Notes: generated by a model from the sequence alone, not told the origin. DNA of 64,000 nt from UBA3064 sp023258775 (GCA_044355655.1 JBIKXS010000011.1:18466-82465), one strand, 5' to 3'. Numbered from the stretch's first letter, positions 52,683 through 62,200 are shown. Program-made: numbers and translations.

Positions 52683-52927
52683 TGCAAGCTGAAGGTGCAA
52701 TCAAGGCAGACGTGACGGTTGATGCACAAGGATTGAACTGTCCCTTGCCGATCCTCAAGGCGAAAAAGGCACTCAACAGCATGCAGGCTGGACAGACCCT
52801 GTTGGTGCTAGCCACTGATCAGGGCGCAGAGCGTGACTTCAATACCTTTGCGAGGCAGACCGGCAATGACTTGTTAGAACAAAGGGTCAGTCAGGGAGTT
52901 TGGCAGTTTCTTTTGAGGAGGCGTTAA
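52682..52927 (+). CDS. TusA/SirA-family sulfur-carrier protein
   Basis: 81-residue TusA-like protein. The conserved Cys is in LNCPLPILKAKKAL (CPxP motif), after an N-terminal KADVTVDAQG strand. In this family the Cys carries a persulfide; members serve tRNA 2-thiolation, molybdenum cofactor or sulfur oxidation. Its ATG overlaps the alaS stop by one base and its TAA overlaps the next ATG. Which pathway it serves here cannot be judged. Confidence 0.92.
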   Translation: MQAEGAIKADVTVDAQGLNCPLPILKAKKALNSMQAGQTLLVLATDQGAERDFNTFARQTGNDLLEQRVSQGVWQFLLRRR

Positions 52928-53664
52928 TGGCTAAAGCCTGGTTTGATTTCACAGGACAACGAGTTTTGATTACAGGTGGGGTTTCCGGGATTGGGGCGGC
53001 CTCTGCGCGTGCCTTTGCAGCAGCTGGTGCCAAGGTGCTAGCAACCGGGCTAACAGCCAACGAGGTTGAACTCGCCAGGCGGCAACCCGGATTTGAAAAC
53101 GTCGACTGCCGCGTGCTCGATGTGCGCGATCATGCAGCGCTGGCTGACTTAGCCCAGTCCTTTGAAAAACTCGACGTCTTGGTGCACTGTGCGGGCATGA
53201 TTCGACGAGAAGCTGAACACGATCCCGATGTTTTTGACGAGGTTATCGATGTGAACCTTTCGGCCGGTATGCGGCTTTCAACGCTTATGCGGCCGCAACT
53301 CGCAAGTCAATCCGGTTCGATTGTATTTATCGCATCAATGCTCAGCTTTTTTGGCGGTCCAAAGCAGCCTGCCTACGCAGCGTCGAAAGGAGCGATCCGC
53401 CAGCTGACCATGTCGCTTGCCGCTGCCTATGCAAGCGATGCAATTCGGGTCAACGCGGTTGCGCCTGGCTGGATTGTGACCAATTTATCGCGTGGTGCTC
53501 GTGAAGACCCAACGCGTAATTCAATGATTTTGGCCAGAACGCCGATGGCTCGGTGGGGTGAGGCTGAAGAAGTTGCTGACCCGATTCTGTTTCTTTGTTC
53601 GGATGCGGCGCGTTTTGTGACTGGCGTTGTTCTGCCTGTGGATGGGGGCTTTCTGACCCTTTAG
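52927..53664 (+). CDS. Short-chain dehydrogenase/reductase (SDR)
   Basis: 245-residue classical SDR with the cofactor motif TGGVSGIG, the NNAG equivalent as HCAGMI, catalytic Tyr/Lys in YAASKGA, and a C-terminal GVVLPVDGGFLTL. The start overlaps the TusA-like gene stop by one base and GAGGAGG lies upstream. Substrate unknown; the style is close to 3-oxoacyl-reductase or sugar-acid dehydrogenases. It is the last gene of alaS-tusA-SDR and ends 15 bp before a strong terminator. Confidence 0.92.
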   Translation: MAKAWFDFTGQRVLITGGVSGIGAASARAFAAAGAKVLATGLTANEVELARRQPGFENVDCRVLDVRDHAALADLAQSFEKLDVLVHCAGMIRREAEHDPDVFDEVIDVNLSAGMRLSTLMRPQLASQSGSIVFIASMLSFFGGPKQPAYAASKGAIRQLTMSLAAAYASDAIRVNAVAPGWIVTNLSRGAREDPTRNSMILARTPMARWGEAEEVADPILFLCSDAARFVTGVVLPVDGGFLTL

Positions 53665-53679
53665 TCGGGCGAACGAACG

Positions 53680-53709
53680 ACAAAAGGCCCGGCTAACCGG
53701 GCCTTTTGT
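53680..53709. terminator. Bidirectional Rho-independent terminator
   Basis: ACAAAAGGCCCGG, loop CTAA, CCGGGCCTTTTGT: a perfect 13-bp stem with T-rich tract on both strands (TTTTGT). It lies between the convergent SDR gene and the SWIB gene and should end both transcripts. It is one of only two clear T-run terminators in the window. Confidence 0.92.
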
Positions 53710-53759
53710 GATGTGCTTCAGGCAATTCGTTGAGGCGAGTTAATTTCATCGAACCTTTG

Positions 53760-54173
53760 TTAGGACAGATGATTGCCGACCAATTTCGTCATTTCGAACA
53801 TACTGACGCTCGGTTTGCCGAAAACTTCTTTCAACGCAGCATCAGCGTTGATTTGACGTTTGTTGCTTGGATCCTGGAGATTTTTGGCCTTGATGTAGTC
53901 CCAAAGTTTCTTTGTAACTTCGGTCCTTGGCAGGGGCTTTGCACCAATAACAGCCGCAAGCGCAGCACTGGGCGTCATCGGCTTCATGAACCCAGCGTTG
54001 GCGCTTGGCTTTGGTCCAGCTTTTGATACTGGCTTTTTTGCCGCGCTACTGCTAGCGGCGGCCTTTGCCGCAGGTTTCACAGCTGTCTTGGCTGCTGGCT
54101 TAGGGGTTGCTGCTTTAGCAGCGGGTTTTTTGGCCGCAGCTTTTTTTGCAGCGGGTTGTTTCGTGGTTGCCAT
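53760..54173 (-). CDS. SWIB/MDM2 domain protein with Lys/Ala-rich N-terminus
   Basis: 137 residues. Residues 1-60 are repeats of the AAKKPAAK type resembling bacterial histone H1-like tails, likely nucleic-acid binding. Residues 61-137 are an SWIB/MDM2 domain: MKPMTPSAALAAVIGAKPLPRTEVTKKLWDYIKAKNLQD (start MKPMTPSAALAAVIG and KKLWDYIKAKNLQDP) and the C-terminal FGKPSVSMFEMTKLVGNHL. SWIB domains are mainly eukaryotic; free-standing copies exist in Chlamydiae and Burkholderiales. Function is unknown, presumably nucleoid-associated. It is convergent with the SDR gene and downstream of valS by 158 bp. Confidence 0.9.
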   Translation of the reverse strand: MATTKQPAAKKAAAKKPAAKAATPKPAAKTAVKPAAKAAASSSAAKKPVSKAGPKPSANAGFMKPMTPSAALAAVIGAKPLPRTEVTKKLWDYIKAKNLQDPSNKRQINADAALKEVFGKPSVSMFEMTKLVGNHLS

Positions 54174-54331
54174 CCGGTGACCTCCAAGGTGGTGAATTCG
54201 GGGCGCTTATTCGTGTCAGGCTGCGCACGTGAAAGCATGATCGCTTGCCCGTGGAAACGCAAGCGCTAAGGCGACAAAATGCAGTCTTCTCCGGTTTCCC
54301 GGTAGCCAGACTGTGGATTTCGAATAACTCA

Positions 54332-57310
54332 TCAGGTCTTTGCCTTGATATGCGCATACTGTGCTGAAAGTGCGACGCGACGTTGTTCGAACTGTAACAG
54401 GCGGTCACGCTCCTGATCGACGACCGCTTGAGGCGCGCGCTGCGCAAATGACGGATTTTCGAGCTTGGCCTTGCACTTGACGATTTCCTGTTCAATACGT
54501 TCCACTTCCTTGGACAAACGAAGCAGTTCAGCGCCCGCATCGATCTCGACATCAAGCATTAATCGCATACCGTTGAGCCATTGCACTGGTGCAAGGCGAT
54601 CGCTTGGCAAACCATCGACGACGTGAACTTCCGCAAGTCTGGCCATCGCTTGCAATGCCTTGGTATCGGTAAGTATTAGCCTCGCCTTTGCTCCCTCGAG
54701 CATGAGCGGCACACGTTGGGCAGGAGATAGTCCCATTTCGCTGCGTAACTGCCGACATGCATCAACCAAAGCCTTAAATCCTTCCATCCATGTAAGTGCA
54801 GCAGTATCGATCCGCTCGGGGCGGGCAACTGGGAAGGCCTGTTGCATGATGCTGTGCTTCATCGGCGCTGTTTCGCCCTGGTTGCCTGTGCTTTTACTGC
54901 GATCTATTCGATTTGCAAGCGGTGCAACGCTTTGCCAGAGGGTTTCGGTGATAAACGGCATGATGGGGTGCCCCAAGCGCAATATGGTCTCAAGAACGCT
55001 CAGCAGGGTTCTCCGGGTGCCCCGTCGCAAGGCCTGGTCCTCGTCCTGGAGTTGTACTTTGGCCAGTTCCAGATACCAATCACAATAGGCGTGCCAGACT
55101 AACTCGTAGTATTCCTTTGCGGCGAGATCAAAACGAAATTCAGTGAGATGGGTCTCGATTTGCATGATGCTTTGCTCGAGCACTGAGCTCATCCAGCGCT
55201 CTGCTTTGCCAAAATGCATATACCCGCCGGGCACGCATGCACTTGCATCATGCGGTGCAAAGCCGAGCTCAAAAGGATTCGCATCGCCGACCTGCATCAG
55301 CACAAAACGCGTTGCATTCCATAACTTATTACAGAAATTTCGGTATCCTTCGCAACGATTCAAGTCAAAATTGATGTTTCTGCCAGGTGTGGCAAGCGAC
55401 GCAAAGGTAAATCGCAGCGCGTCTGCCCCAAAGCCTGGTATGCCTTTGGGATACTCTTTCGCTGTCTTTTTTGCAATGCTTTCCGCTTGCTTCGGATTCA
55501 TCAAGCCACTTGTTCGTTTGGCGAGTAAATCCTCAAGACTAATGCCATCAATCAAGTCGATCGGATCAAGCGTATTTCCCTTGGACTTTGACATTTTCTG
55601 GCCTTCAGCGTCACGGACCAGCGCATGAACATAAACCGTCTCAAAAGGTACTTTTCCAGTGAAATGTGTGCTCATCATGACCATGCGAGCAACCCAGAAA
55701 AAGATGATGTCAAAGCCAGTGACGAGGACTTGCGAGGGCAGAAACTGCGCTAATTCAGGCTTGAGCTTGATCCCATGGTCGATCCCAGCGTCAGTTTGTG
55801 ACGGCCATGGATCATGCTCGTCAGCAAGTGTTGAAAACGGAACCAGCGCGGATGAAAACCATGTATCCAGGACGTCCGGGTCGCGTACCAAGTGGCCTTG
55901 CCAACCGTCTGAATCGGCTTGCCTTCTTGCATCGGCCTCATCGCGCGCCACATAAACCTTGGCATTGGGCAGGCTGACACCATGTTCGTCAGCCTGATAC
56001 CAGGCCGGTATTTGATGCCCCCACCAGAGTTGCCTTGAAACTGTCCAGTCCTGGATGTTTTCAAGCCAATGGTTATAGGTTGATGTCCAGTTCGAAGGAA
56101 CGAAGCGGACCTTGCCCTGCTGCACGACCTCAAGCGACACCTGGGCGATGCTTTTACCGGGGAAAAGACTGTTTGCCGGTGCAGCTTTGCTCATCGCTAC
56201 AAACCATTGATCGGTGAGCATGGGCTCAATGACTGCGCCGCTTCGGTCACCTCGCGGGATCATTAGTCGGTGAGGCTTGACCGATCCTAGAGCGCCAGCC
56301 TGTTCAAGGTCTCGAACGATACGTTTGCGGGCTTCAAAGCGATCGAGCCCCCGGTAAGCTTGCGGCACCTCATCGCTCATGCTTGCATCAAGTTTAAGAA
56401 TACAAATGATCGGTAATTGATGGCGCTGACCGACGGCGTAATCATTAAAGTCGTGAGCCGGTGTGACCTTGACTACGCCAGTTCCAAACGCTGGGTCGAC
56501 ATAACTGTCCGCGATAATTGGAATGACGCGATCACTAAGTGGAAGCCGAACTTGCTTCCCGATCAAATGCTGGTAGCGAACATCATCCGGGTGAACCATG
56601 ACTGCCGTATCACCGAGCATAGTTTCAGGGCGGGTGGTGGCCACGGCGAGTTGACCGCTGCCGTCGACCAAGGGATAGTGAATTTCCCAAATCGACCCCT
56701 GTTCCTCCTCACTGACAACTTCCAGGTCAGACACCGCTGTCATCAGAACGGGATCCCAATTGATCAAACGCTTGCCCCGATAAATCAAGCCCTGCTGGTA
56801 AAGCCTAATAAAGGCTTCACGCACCACCTTTGACAACTTCTCATCCATCGTGAAGTACTCAAGTCGCCAATCGGCTGATGCGCCGAGTCGCCGCATCTGT
56901 TGAGTGATGGTTGACCCTGAGATTTGTTTCCATGCCCAGACCTTCTCAACAAAGGCCTCTCGTCCCAGATCTTGGCGCGACAGGCCATTTGCCTCGAGCT
57001 GTCGCTCAACGACCATTTGGGTGGCAATGCCTGCATGGTCGGTGCCGGGTAGCCACAGGGCATTAGCACCCTTCATACGCTGCCACCGGGTAAGCGCATC
57101 CATGATCGTTTGATTGAAGGCATGGCCCATATGCAAGGTGCCAGTGACATTAGGTGGTGGCAATTGGATGCAAAAGGGTGGTGCACCATCTCGTTGGCCA
57201 GCGGCAAAACACGACATCTCTGCCCACTGCTCATACAGCTTCGCTTCAATCGCTTGAGGTTCGAAGGATTTTGCAAGTGCAAGTTCGGAAGGGGTCGCGT
57301 CGAGAGTCAT
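54332..57310 (-). CDS. valS: Valyl-tRNA synthetase
   Basis: Class I synthetase charging tRNA-Val, with editing against threonine. 992 residues. HIGH motif in NVTGTLHMGHAFN, KMSKS in GQKMSKSKGNTLDP, and the CP1 editing domain with TTRPETMLGDTA. A C-terminal coiled-coil ends KVERIEQEIVKCKAKLENPSFAQRAPQAVV (portion KVERIEQEIVKCKAK). Its ATG overlaps the holC stop by four bases (ATGA), so it is the third gene of pepA-holC-valS. Confidence 0.97.
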   Translation of the reverse strand: MTLDATPSELALAKSFEPQAIEAKLYEQWAEMSCFAAGQRDGAPPFCIQLPPPNVTGTLHMGHAFNQTIMDALTRWQRMKGANALWLPGTDHAGIATQMVVERQLEANGLSRQDLGREAFVEKVWAWKQISGSTITQQMRRLGASADWRLEYFTMDEKLSKVVREAFIRLYQQGLIYRGKRLINWDPVLMTAVSDLEVVSEEEQGSIWEIHYPLVDGSGQLAVATTRPETMLGDTAVMVHPDDVRYQHLIGKQVRLPLSDRVIPIIADSYVDPAFGTGVVKVTPAHDFNDYAVGQRHQLPIICILKLDASMSDEVPQAYRGLDRFEARKRIVRDLEQAGALGSVKPHRLMIPRGDRSGAVIEPMLTDQWFVAMSKAAPANSLFPGKSIAQVSLEVVQQGKVRFVPSNWTSTYNHWLENIQDWTVSRQLWWGHQIPAWYQADEHGVSLPNAKVYVARDEADARRQADSDGWQGHLVRDPDVLDTWFSSALVPFSTLADEHDPWPSQTDAGIDHGIKLKPELAQFLPSQVLVTGFDIIFFWVARMVMMSTHFTGKVPFETVYVHALVRDAEGQKMSKSKGNTLDPIDLIDGISLEDLLAKRTSGLMNPKQAESIAKKTAKEYPKGIPGFGADALRFTFASLATPGRNINFDLNRCEGYRNFCNKLWNATRFVLMQVGDANPFELGFAPHDASACVPGGYMHFGKAERWMSSVLEQSIMQIETHLTEFRFDLAAKEYYELVWHAYCDWYLELAKVQLQDEDQALRRGTRRTLLSVLETILRLGHPIMPFITETLWQSVAPLANRIDRSKSTGNQGETAPMKHSIMQQAFPVARPERIDTAALTWMEGFKALVDACRQLRSEMGLSPAQRVPLMLEGAKARLILTDTKALQAMARLAEVHVVDGLPSDRLAPVQWLNGMRLMLDVEIDAGAELLRLSKEVERIEQEIVKCKAKLENPSFAQRAPQAVVDQERDRLLQFEQRRVALSAQYAHIKAKT

Positions 57311-57741
57311 GCCTCGGTTCCTTGGACGGCCTGGTCGAAATGGTGAATGGGATAGCCTTGATCACGCAATAGGGCATAGCGTTTGCGGGCAAGTTGTCGG
57401 TCATTCTCGTCGCGCCCAACAATCTCAATCCAGCGCTCAAAACTGCTGAATCCCTGAGGCAATTCGGTGCCCAGATGAATGCCAATGGTGAAGCGCTCAC
57501 TGCCCTGCAAACTGTTGCTGAGAACAACAGCGGTCTTGCTGGCCAGTGGGTGATCGTGCATGACATGCGGTATGAAATCGGTGGCCGAAAACCTCCAAAG
57601 CATCCTGTCGAGTTGCAGCAACTGCCCCTCATCAATGCTGTAAACCCAAAGCCGACTTTTGGTGCGATAAGCCTTGCGGATTAATCGGCAGCTATAGGCG
57701 AGCTTCTCAGGCGTGTTGAAATGAAAATCAATCCTTGTCAC
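57307..57741 (-). CDS. holC: DNA polymerase III subunit chi
   Basis: 144-residue clamp-loader accessory subunit that links SSB to the replicase. Landmarks are DFHFNTPEKLAYSCRLIRKAY, LDRMLWRFSATDFIPHVM and a C-terminal FERWIEIVGRDENDRQLARKRYA (FERWIEIVGRDE). The GTG start at 57739-57741 was chosen because it overlaps the pepA stop by four bases (GTGA) and opens the domain; a longer reading adds 27 unrelated residues inside pepA. Second gene of pepA-holC-valS. Confidence 0.92.
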   Translation of the reverse strand: MTRIDFHFNTPEKLAYSCRLIRKAYRTKSRLWVYSIDEGQLLQLDRMLWRFSATDFIPHVMHDHPLASKTAVVLSNSLQGSERFTIGIHLGTELPQGFSSFERWIEIVGRDENDRQLARKRYALLRDQGYPIHHFDQAVQGTEA

Positions 57742-59369
57742 AGCCCAGCCCGGGCTTGCAAGAATGCCATCAGTAATGGCACTGGACGAGCTGAGGCTCC
57801 CTTGGCGCTTCCACCTCGCCAAGCGGTGCCAGCAATATCCAGATGAGCCCAGCGGAAGGACTTAGTAAAGCGCGCTAAAAAGCATGCCGCTGTGATCGCG
57901 CCACCTTCTCGACCACCTACATTAGCCATGTCAGCGAAATTTGATTTCAAGGCGTCTTGATAAGCATCCTCGACGGGCATGCGCCAGCAGGTATCAGTGC
58001 TTTCAACTCCGGCCTTCAATAGCTCGTTGGCAAGCTCGTCGTCGGGCGAAAATAGGCCGGAATGCACCGCACCCAGTGCAACGACGCAGGCACCGGTTAG
58101 TGTTGCAATATCGATCACAGTATCGGGCTTAAAGCGTTCGCAATAACTAAGCGCATCACAAAGAATTAAGCGCCCCTCGGCATCCGTATTGAGAATTTCC
58201 ACCGTCTGTCCTGAAAGCGTGCTGACGATGTCACCTGGTCGGGTTGCATTGCCATCGGGCATATTTTCAGCGGCTGGCACAACGCCAATCAAATGTATCG
58301 GTAACTTCATTTCTGCGGCGGCCTTGATCGCCCCAAATACCGATGCTGCGCCGCACATGTCGAATTTCATTTCATCCATGCCAGCGGCTGGTTTGATTGA
58401 GATCCCACCCGTATCGAAGGTGATCCCTTTGCCGACTAAGACGATGGGTGCCTGCTTTGTTTTTGAGCCTTGGTAGTGCATCACAATCAGGCGCGGTGCC
58501 TGGCTTGACCCCTGAGCAACCGCGAGTAAGGCACCCATGCCGAGCGATTGCATTTGTCGACGTTCAAGGACTTGCACTTGAATTTTGTGGCTCTTTGCCA
58601 GGGCGAGTGCTTTATCCGCAAGAAATTCAGGTGTACAAATATTCGGCGGTGTGTTTCCCAGATCCTTGCTCAAGTCCATTCCATTAGCCAGCGCCAGTGC
58701 CTGGGCAATTGCCAGGTCGACGGTTTTAGCTTTTCGAGGATCGACGGCAAAAAGCAGGGTTTGCAAGCCCTTGCTGACAGCTTCCTTACCCTGTTGCGAT
58801 CGCTGTCGTTTAAACACATCAAAGCGATAAGCTTGGTCACGGCAGGCGAGGACGAGTCGGGAACAAGCCCAACTGAGGTCTTTTTGCTTTGGTGTGGCTG
58901 CTTGCAATAGTGATACGGCGCTGTCGATGCCGGCGTCATCAAGTTGCTTGGCGATAGCTTTACACGCATCGATGTAGCTCTTCTCGCTGGGTGTTTCAGA
59001 TTGCTCGTTTTGAGCTTGCAGCCGCACGAGTAGCACCCGGTAAACCCCGGAACCGGCCTGGGCTGCTTTCGCCTGGAGTTCAATGCTTGCTCGGTTCGAA
59101 GCTTTCGTTGCAGCCCTGCCAGTTGCGTTAGGCAAAGTCGATGTAGGTTTTACCTTCTGCGCGGGCGATGAGCCTGCCAGCGGAATCCATAGGCAAGCGG
59201 CATTGGCTTTTGGCAAGTCGCCGCGTTGGGCAAGCTCGAGAATCCAGTGGCGCGCTTCCTCATCAAGCGGTATTTGCGGCGTGAAGCTTTTGCCTTCGTG
59301 GTCGATTGGAATAATCAAGCAGGTCGCTCGAACAGGATCGCGAGTACTCGGTATGGTTTTGCATTGCAT
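57738..59369 (-). CDS. pepA: Leucyl aminopeptidase (M17)
   Basis: Cytoplasmic bimetallic aminopeptidase. 543 residues, longer than E. coli PepA (503). The catalytic metal-binding NTDAEGRL signature, preceded by VGKGITFDTGGISIKP and the MKFDMCGAA segment, are clear, as is the C-terminal HLDIAGTAW. The extra length lies in the N-terminal domain, which has polar, low-complexity stretches (about 65-90). First gene of pepA-holC-valS, divergent from lptF. Confidence 0.95.
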   Translation of the reverse strand: MQCKTIPSTRDPVRATCLIIPIDHEGKSFTPQIPLDEEARHWILELAQRGDLPKANAACLWIPLAGSSPAQKVKPTSTLPNATGRAATKASNRASIELQAKAAQAGSGVYRVLLVRLQAQNEQSETPSEKSYIDACKAIAKQLDDAGIDSAVSLLQAATPKQKDLSWACSRLVLACRDQAYRFDVFKRQRSQQGKEAVSKGLQTLLFAVDPRKAKTVDLAIAQALALANGMDLSKDLGNTPPNICTPEFLADKALALAKSHKIQVQVLERRQMQSLGMGALLAVAQGSSQAPRLIVMHYQGSKTKQAPIVLVGKGITFDTGGISIKPAAGMDEMKFDMCGAASVFGAIKAAAEMKLPIHLIGVVPAAENMPDGNATRPGDIVSTLSGQTVEILNTDAEGRLILCDALSYCERFKPDTVIDIATLTGACVVALGAVHSGLFSPDDELANELLKAGVESTDTCWRMPVEDAYQDALKSNFADMANVGGREGGAITAACFLARFTKSFRWAHLDIAGTAWRGGSAKGASARPVPLLMAFLQARAGL

Positions 59370-59555
59370 GCGTGTTTGCTCCGGCGGCTGAGGCTTGGGC
59401 TAATCTGGATCTTTCGCTTGTGCGGATTGGATGGTGCGTCGGCTCAGGACAAACTTGTTGGCGGCCAAAGTACGCGCGAGCGAAGTAAGATCTGCCCATT
59501 ATATCGAGCAGCACCTAACCGATGATGTTTGCCCTTTGTTGATTTGACACAAGTG

Positions 59556-60644
59556 ATGATTTTTGAGCAGTCAGTGAGACGCGAATTTCGCCAGACAGCC
59601 TCGAGCATTTTGCTCGTGCTGATTGCGGTCTTGTTGACCATCACGCTGGTGCGAATGCTTGATCGTGCTGTCAGTGGCGGTATTGACCCGGGCGATGTGT
59701 TGATTTTTCTACTTTTGTCGGCGGCAACTTCCATCCCGCAACTCCTTGTGCTGACTGCCTTTCTCGCTGTGCTGCTGACGATGACCAGGGCTTTTCGTGA
59801 TCAGGAAATGGCTGTTTGGTTCAGCGCTGGTTTGAGTTTGCTTGACTGGATTAAGCCGCTTAGTCGATTTCTTGCGCCCTTACTCGCGGTTTCATTACTG
59901 TTTGTCTGGATTGTCGTACCGTGGACTGTTGCAGAAAGTGAGCGTTTGCAAGCTCAGTACAGCAGCCGGGATGAATCCCTTCAGGCCGCTGCAGGCCGTT
60001 TTCGCGAAAGTGCGGGGGGAAGGCGGGTATTTTTCGTGGGGCAAACTGGAAATGCGGGGCAGCTTGTCGAAGATTTGGTGGTGATTCAACGCGGTCCCCA
60101 CGAGCGCACCTGGGTACTGGCGGCTTCCGGAAAACTCTTTACCGACCCCGCTGGTAACCGTTTTCTTGATTTGGAACAAGGGCGGCGGTTTGACCTCTCA
60201 TGGAGCGCCGAAAGGCCTGATGAGCTCAAGGCGCGTGAAATGGGTTTCGAACACTATGGCTTGCTGATCCGCGCTGCTCCGAGCGCAACGCCGAGCAAGC
60301 CGATTAAGGCAATGGAAAGTCAAGAACTTATCTTGCGAGGAGACAGCATCGCCGTCGGTGAGATGCTTCGCCGAATTGGCCAAAGCCTGCCACTTTTGCT
60401 GCTGCCCTTTCTTGCGCTTGGGCTCGTCGCCTCCAACCCACGTACAGGGCGAGCTTTCCATTTGCTCGCTGGCATTTTGATTTATACGACGTATACAAGT
60501 TTCTCAACGATTGCAGAAGCTCAGGTGTCGAGCGGGCAGTGGTCGCTTGCGAGCGGGCTTGCCGCCGCTCACGGAAGTCTTGCCTTCGCGATGATCGTAC
60601 TCCTTTGGTTTCGGCTCGGCATGACTATGGGTTTAAGGCGTTGA
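59556..60644 (+). CDS. lptF: LPS export permease LptF
   Basis: Inner-membrane permease of the LptB2FG transporter that lifts lipopolysaccharide towards the outer membrane. From ATG 59556, 362 residues starting MIFEQSVRREF. Six hydrophobic segments in two groups of three flank a periplasmic jellyroll region of about 130 residues, the LptF/LptG layout (TMs near 16-36, 50-85, 100-120 and from 275 on). A longer reading adds nine residues. It is 13 bp before lptG and divergent from pepA. Confidence 0.92.
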   Translation: MIFEQSVRREFRQTASSILLVLIAVLLTITLVRMLDRAVSGGIDPGDVLIFLLLSAATSIPQLLVLTAFLAVLLTMTRAFRDQEMAVWFSAGLSLLDWIKPLSRFLAPLLAVSLLFVWIVVPWTVAESERLQAQYSSRDESLQAAAGRFRESAGGRRVFFVGQTGNAGQLVEDLVVIQRGPHERTWVLAASGKLFTDPAGNRFLDLEQGRRFDLSWSAERPDELKAREMGFEHYGLLIRAAPSATPSKPIKAMESQELILRGDSIAVGEMLRRIGQSLPLLLLPFLALGLVASNPRTGRAFHLLAGILIYTTYTSFSTIAEAQVSSGQWSLASGLAAAHGSLAFAMIVLLWFRLGMTMGLRR

Positions 60645-60657
60645 TCTGGGTTCACGA

Positions 60658-61812
60658 ATGATCATCAAGCAATACATTGCGCGCCGGGTGCACCTGTCTA
60701 TCGGTCTTGTTTTAATCACGCTCTTATTGCTTTTTGCATTTTTTGACCTTGTTGGCGAAGTCGATGATGTCGGTAAGGGCGGTTATCGCCTCACTCACGC
60801 CTTTGCAACTGTGGCGCTGCTGATCCCCTCAAGGTTGCCCGAATTGCTACCAGTTTCGATGCTGATCGGCACAATTTTTGCGTTATCACAACTCGCGCAA
60901 AGTAGCGAATTTACAGCGATGCGAGCAGCTGGCCTTAAGCCCTCACGCATGTTGACGTGGCTTATTCTTTGCGGCTTACCCTGGGCCGCTAGTGGACTCG
61001 TGGCGAGCGAATACCTGGCGCCGGTCGGGATACGGGAGATTCAGGGTTTGCGTGTATTGGCAGGCGAGGCAATGATTGATACCTCGACACGAAAAGGCAA
61101 TCTAGGGTCTGGCCTATGGATCAGAGACCTACTCAAAGATAGTCGCGATCAATTAATCTCGCAACGATTTGTCAATATTCGTGCCGCCCGGCCCGATGGC
61201 TCGTTAAGCGAAATTGAAATTGTTGAATTCGACGCGGAGCGACGTGTGCAACGGCTTTTGCTTGCGCGTGGGGCGAGAGTGGCTGCAACGCCAGGCCTTG
61301 ATCTTGAGCAGGTCCACGAGATTCGCTGGCAGCCGCAGCCTGTGAGCCAGATGTATGCCCGTTTGAAATGGGACGGTCGGATCGACCAGACGGTCATCGA
61401 AATGGCAGCGGGTAGGCCAGATCGGATGTCGATTTTCGAACTTGAACGCTTTGTTCGCTATTTGAAGAGTAATCAGCAATCGAGCGAACGCTATGAAATG
61501 GCTTTTTGGAAGCGTTTGGCTGCGCCTTGGAGTGCGATTGCGATGCTTTTGATGGCCTTGCCGTTTGCCTACCTTCAACCGCGCAGTGGCGCCCTAAGCG
61601 GGAGAATTCTTGCAGGCGTGTTGATTGGTGTTGTGTTCCACCTGGCCGTTACCTTGCTCGGAAATGTCGCCTTGATTCAGCAATGGCCAGTGCCCTTGAT
61701 CACCCTAATTCCCGCGCTGATCCTTGTCCTCATGACTCTTGTCAGTCTTCAGTGGGTTAACCGAAGTCAGGCGATCTGGCCACTGAATCTGGGGGCGGGC
61801 GCTAAGTCGTGA
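60658..61812 (+). CDS. lptG: LPS export permease LptG
   Basis: Partner of LptF in LptB2FG. 384 residues, beginning IIKQYIARRVHLSIGLVLITLLLLFAFFD. Six membrane segments surround a periplasmic domain; SSEFTAMRAAGLKPSRML is the coupling region facing LptB, and the C-terminal part carries LQPRSGALSGRILAGVLIGVVFHL (GALSGRILAGVLIGVVF). The ATG follows lptF by 13 bp. No other gene of this operon follows; a 501-bp gap comes next. Confidence 0.94.
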   Translation: MIIKQYIARRVHLSIGLVLITLLLLFAFFDLVGEVDDVGKGGYRLTHAFATVALLIPSRLPELLPVSMLIGTIFALSQLAQSSEFTAMRAAGLKPSRMLTWLILCGLPWAASGLVASEYLAPVGIREIQGLRVLAGEAMIDTSTRKGNLGSGLWIRDLLKDSRDQLISQRFVNIRAARPDGSLSEIEIVEFDAERRVQRLLLARGARVAATPGLDLEQVHEIRWQPQPVSQMYARLKWDGRIDQTVIEMAAGRPDRMSIFELERFVRYLKSNQQSSERYEMAFWKRLAAPWSAIAMLLMALPFAYLQPRSGALSGRILAGVLIGVVFHLAVTLLGNVALIQQWPVPLITLIPALILVLMTLVSLQWVNRSQAIWPLNLGAGAKS

Positions 61813-62133
61813 CCGTAAGTTGTTTCGCACGCCTTCTCACGCGCTGCCGCTGACACCCCGAATTTCGACCGATCGCCGGAAAACCCTTTGATATAAAGCC
61901 AAGGATCGCCGGGGTCTGTACAAAATTCGTCATAGTTTTCATGTACTTACAGTGCTCTTTCCGATTCCGATGGATTTGTCCTAGACAAAAAATCGGTTGC
62001 GAATGCCCAAGCCCCGCGGCTACGATTCGAACCGTTGTCAGAAGCAGATTCACTTGAACCGCATTCAGGTTTCGAGTTTGTCTGGTCTGACGAGCGGTTT
62101 CGAGGAGGAGGAGAGGCAGCTTGCTGCCGTTTG

Positions 62134-62161
62134 GGCGCACATGAAGATGTGCGCCTTTTTT
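62134..62161 (+). terminator. Rho-independent terminator downstream of a possible small RNA
   Basis: GGCGCACAT (62134-62142), loop GAAG, ATGTGCGCC (62147-62155), then TTTTTT. A perfect nine-bp stem with a six-T tract on the plus strand. It is 322 bp after lptG, too far for an ordinary lptG end but possible, and about 150 bp before the cupin gene. Confidence 0.85.
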
Positions 62162-62200
62162 CTTTCTGTCGTCAACGAAACCAGGCATTTGCCCGCGATT

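Noticed and set aside
62025..62050. T-loop-like TTCGAA suggesting a tRNA between lptG and the cupin gene
   Set aside because: The flanking bases do not pair as a T-stem on either strand and no acceptor, D or anticodon arms can be drawn.
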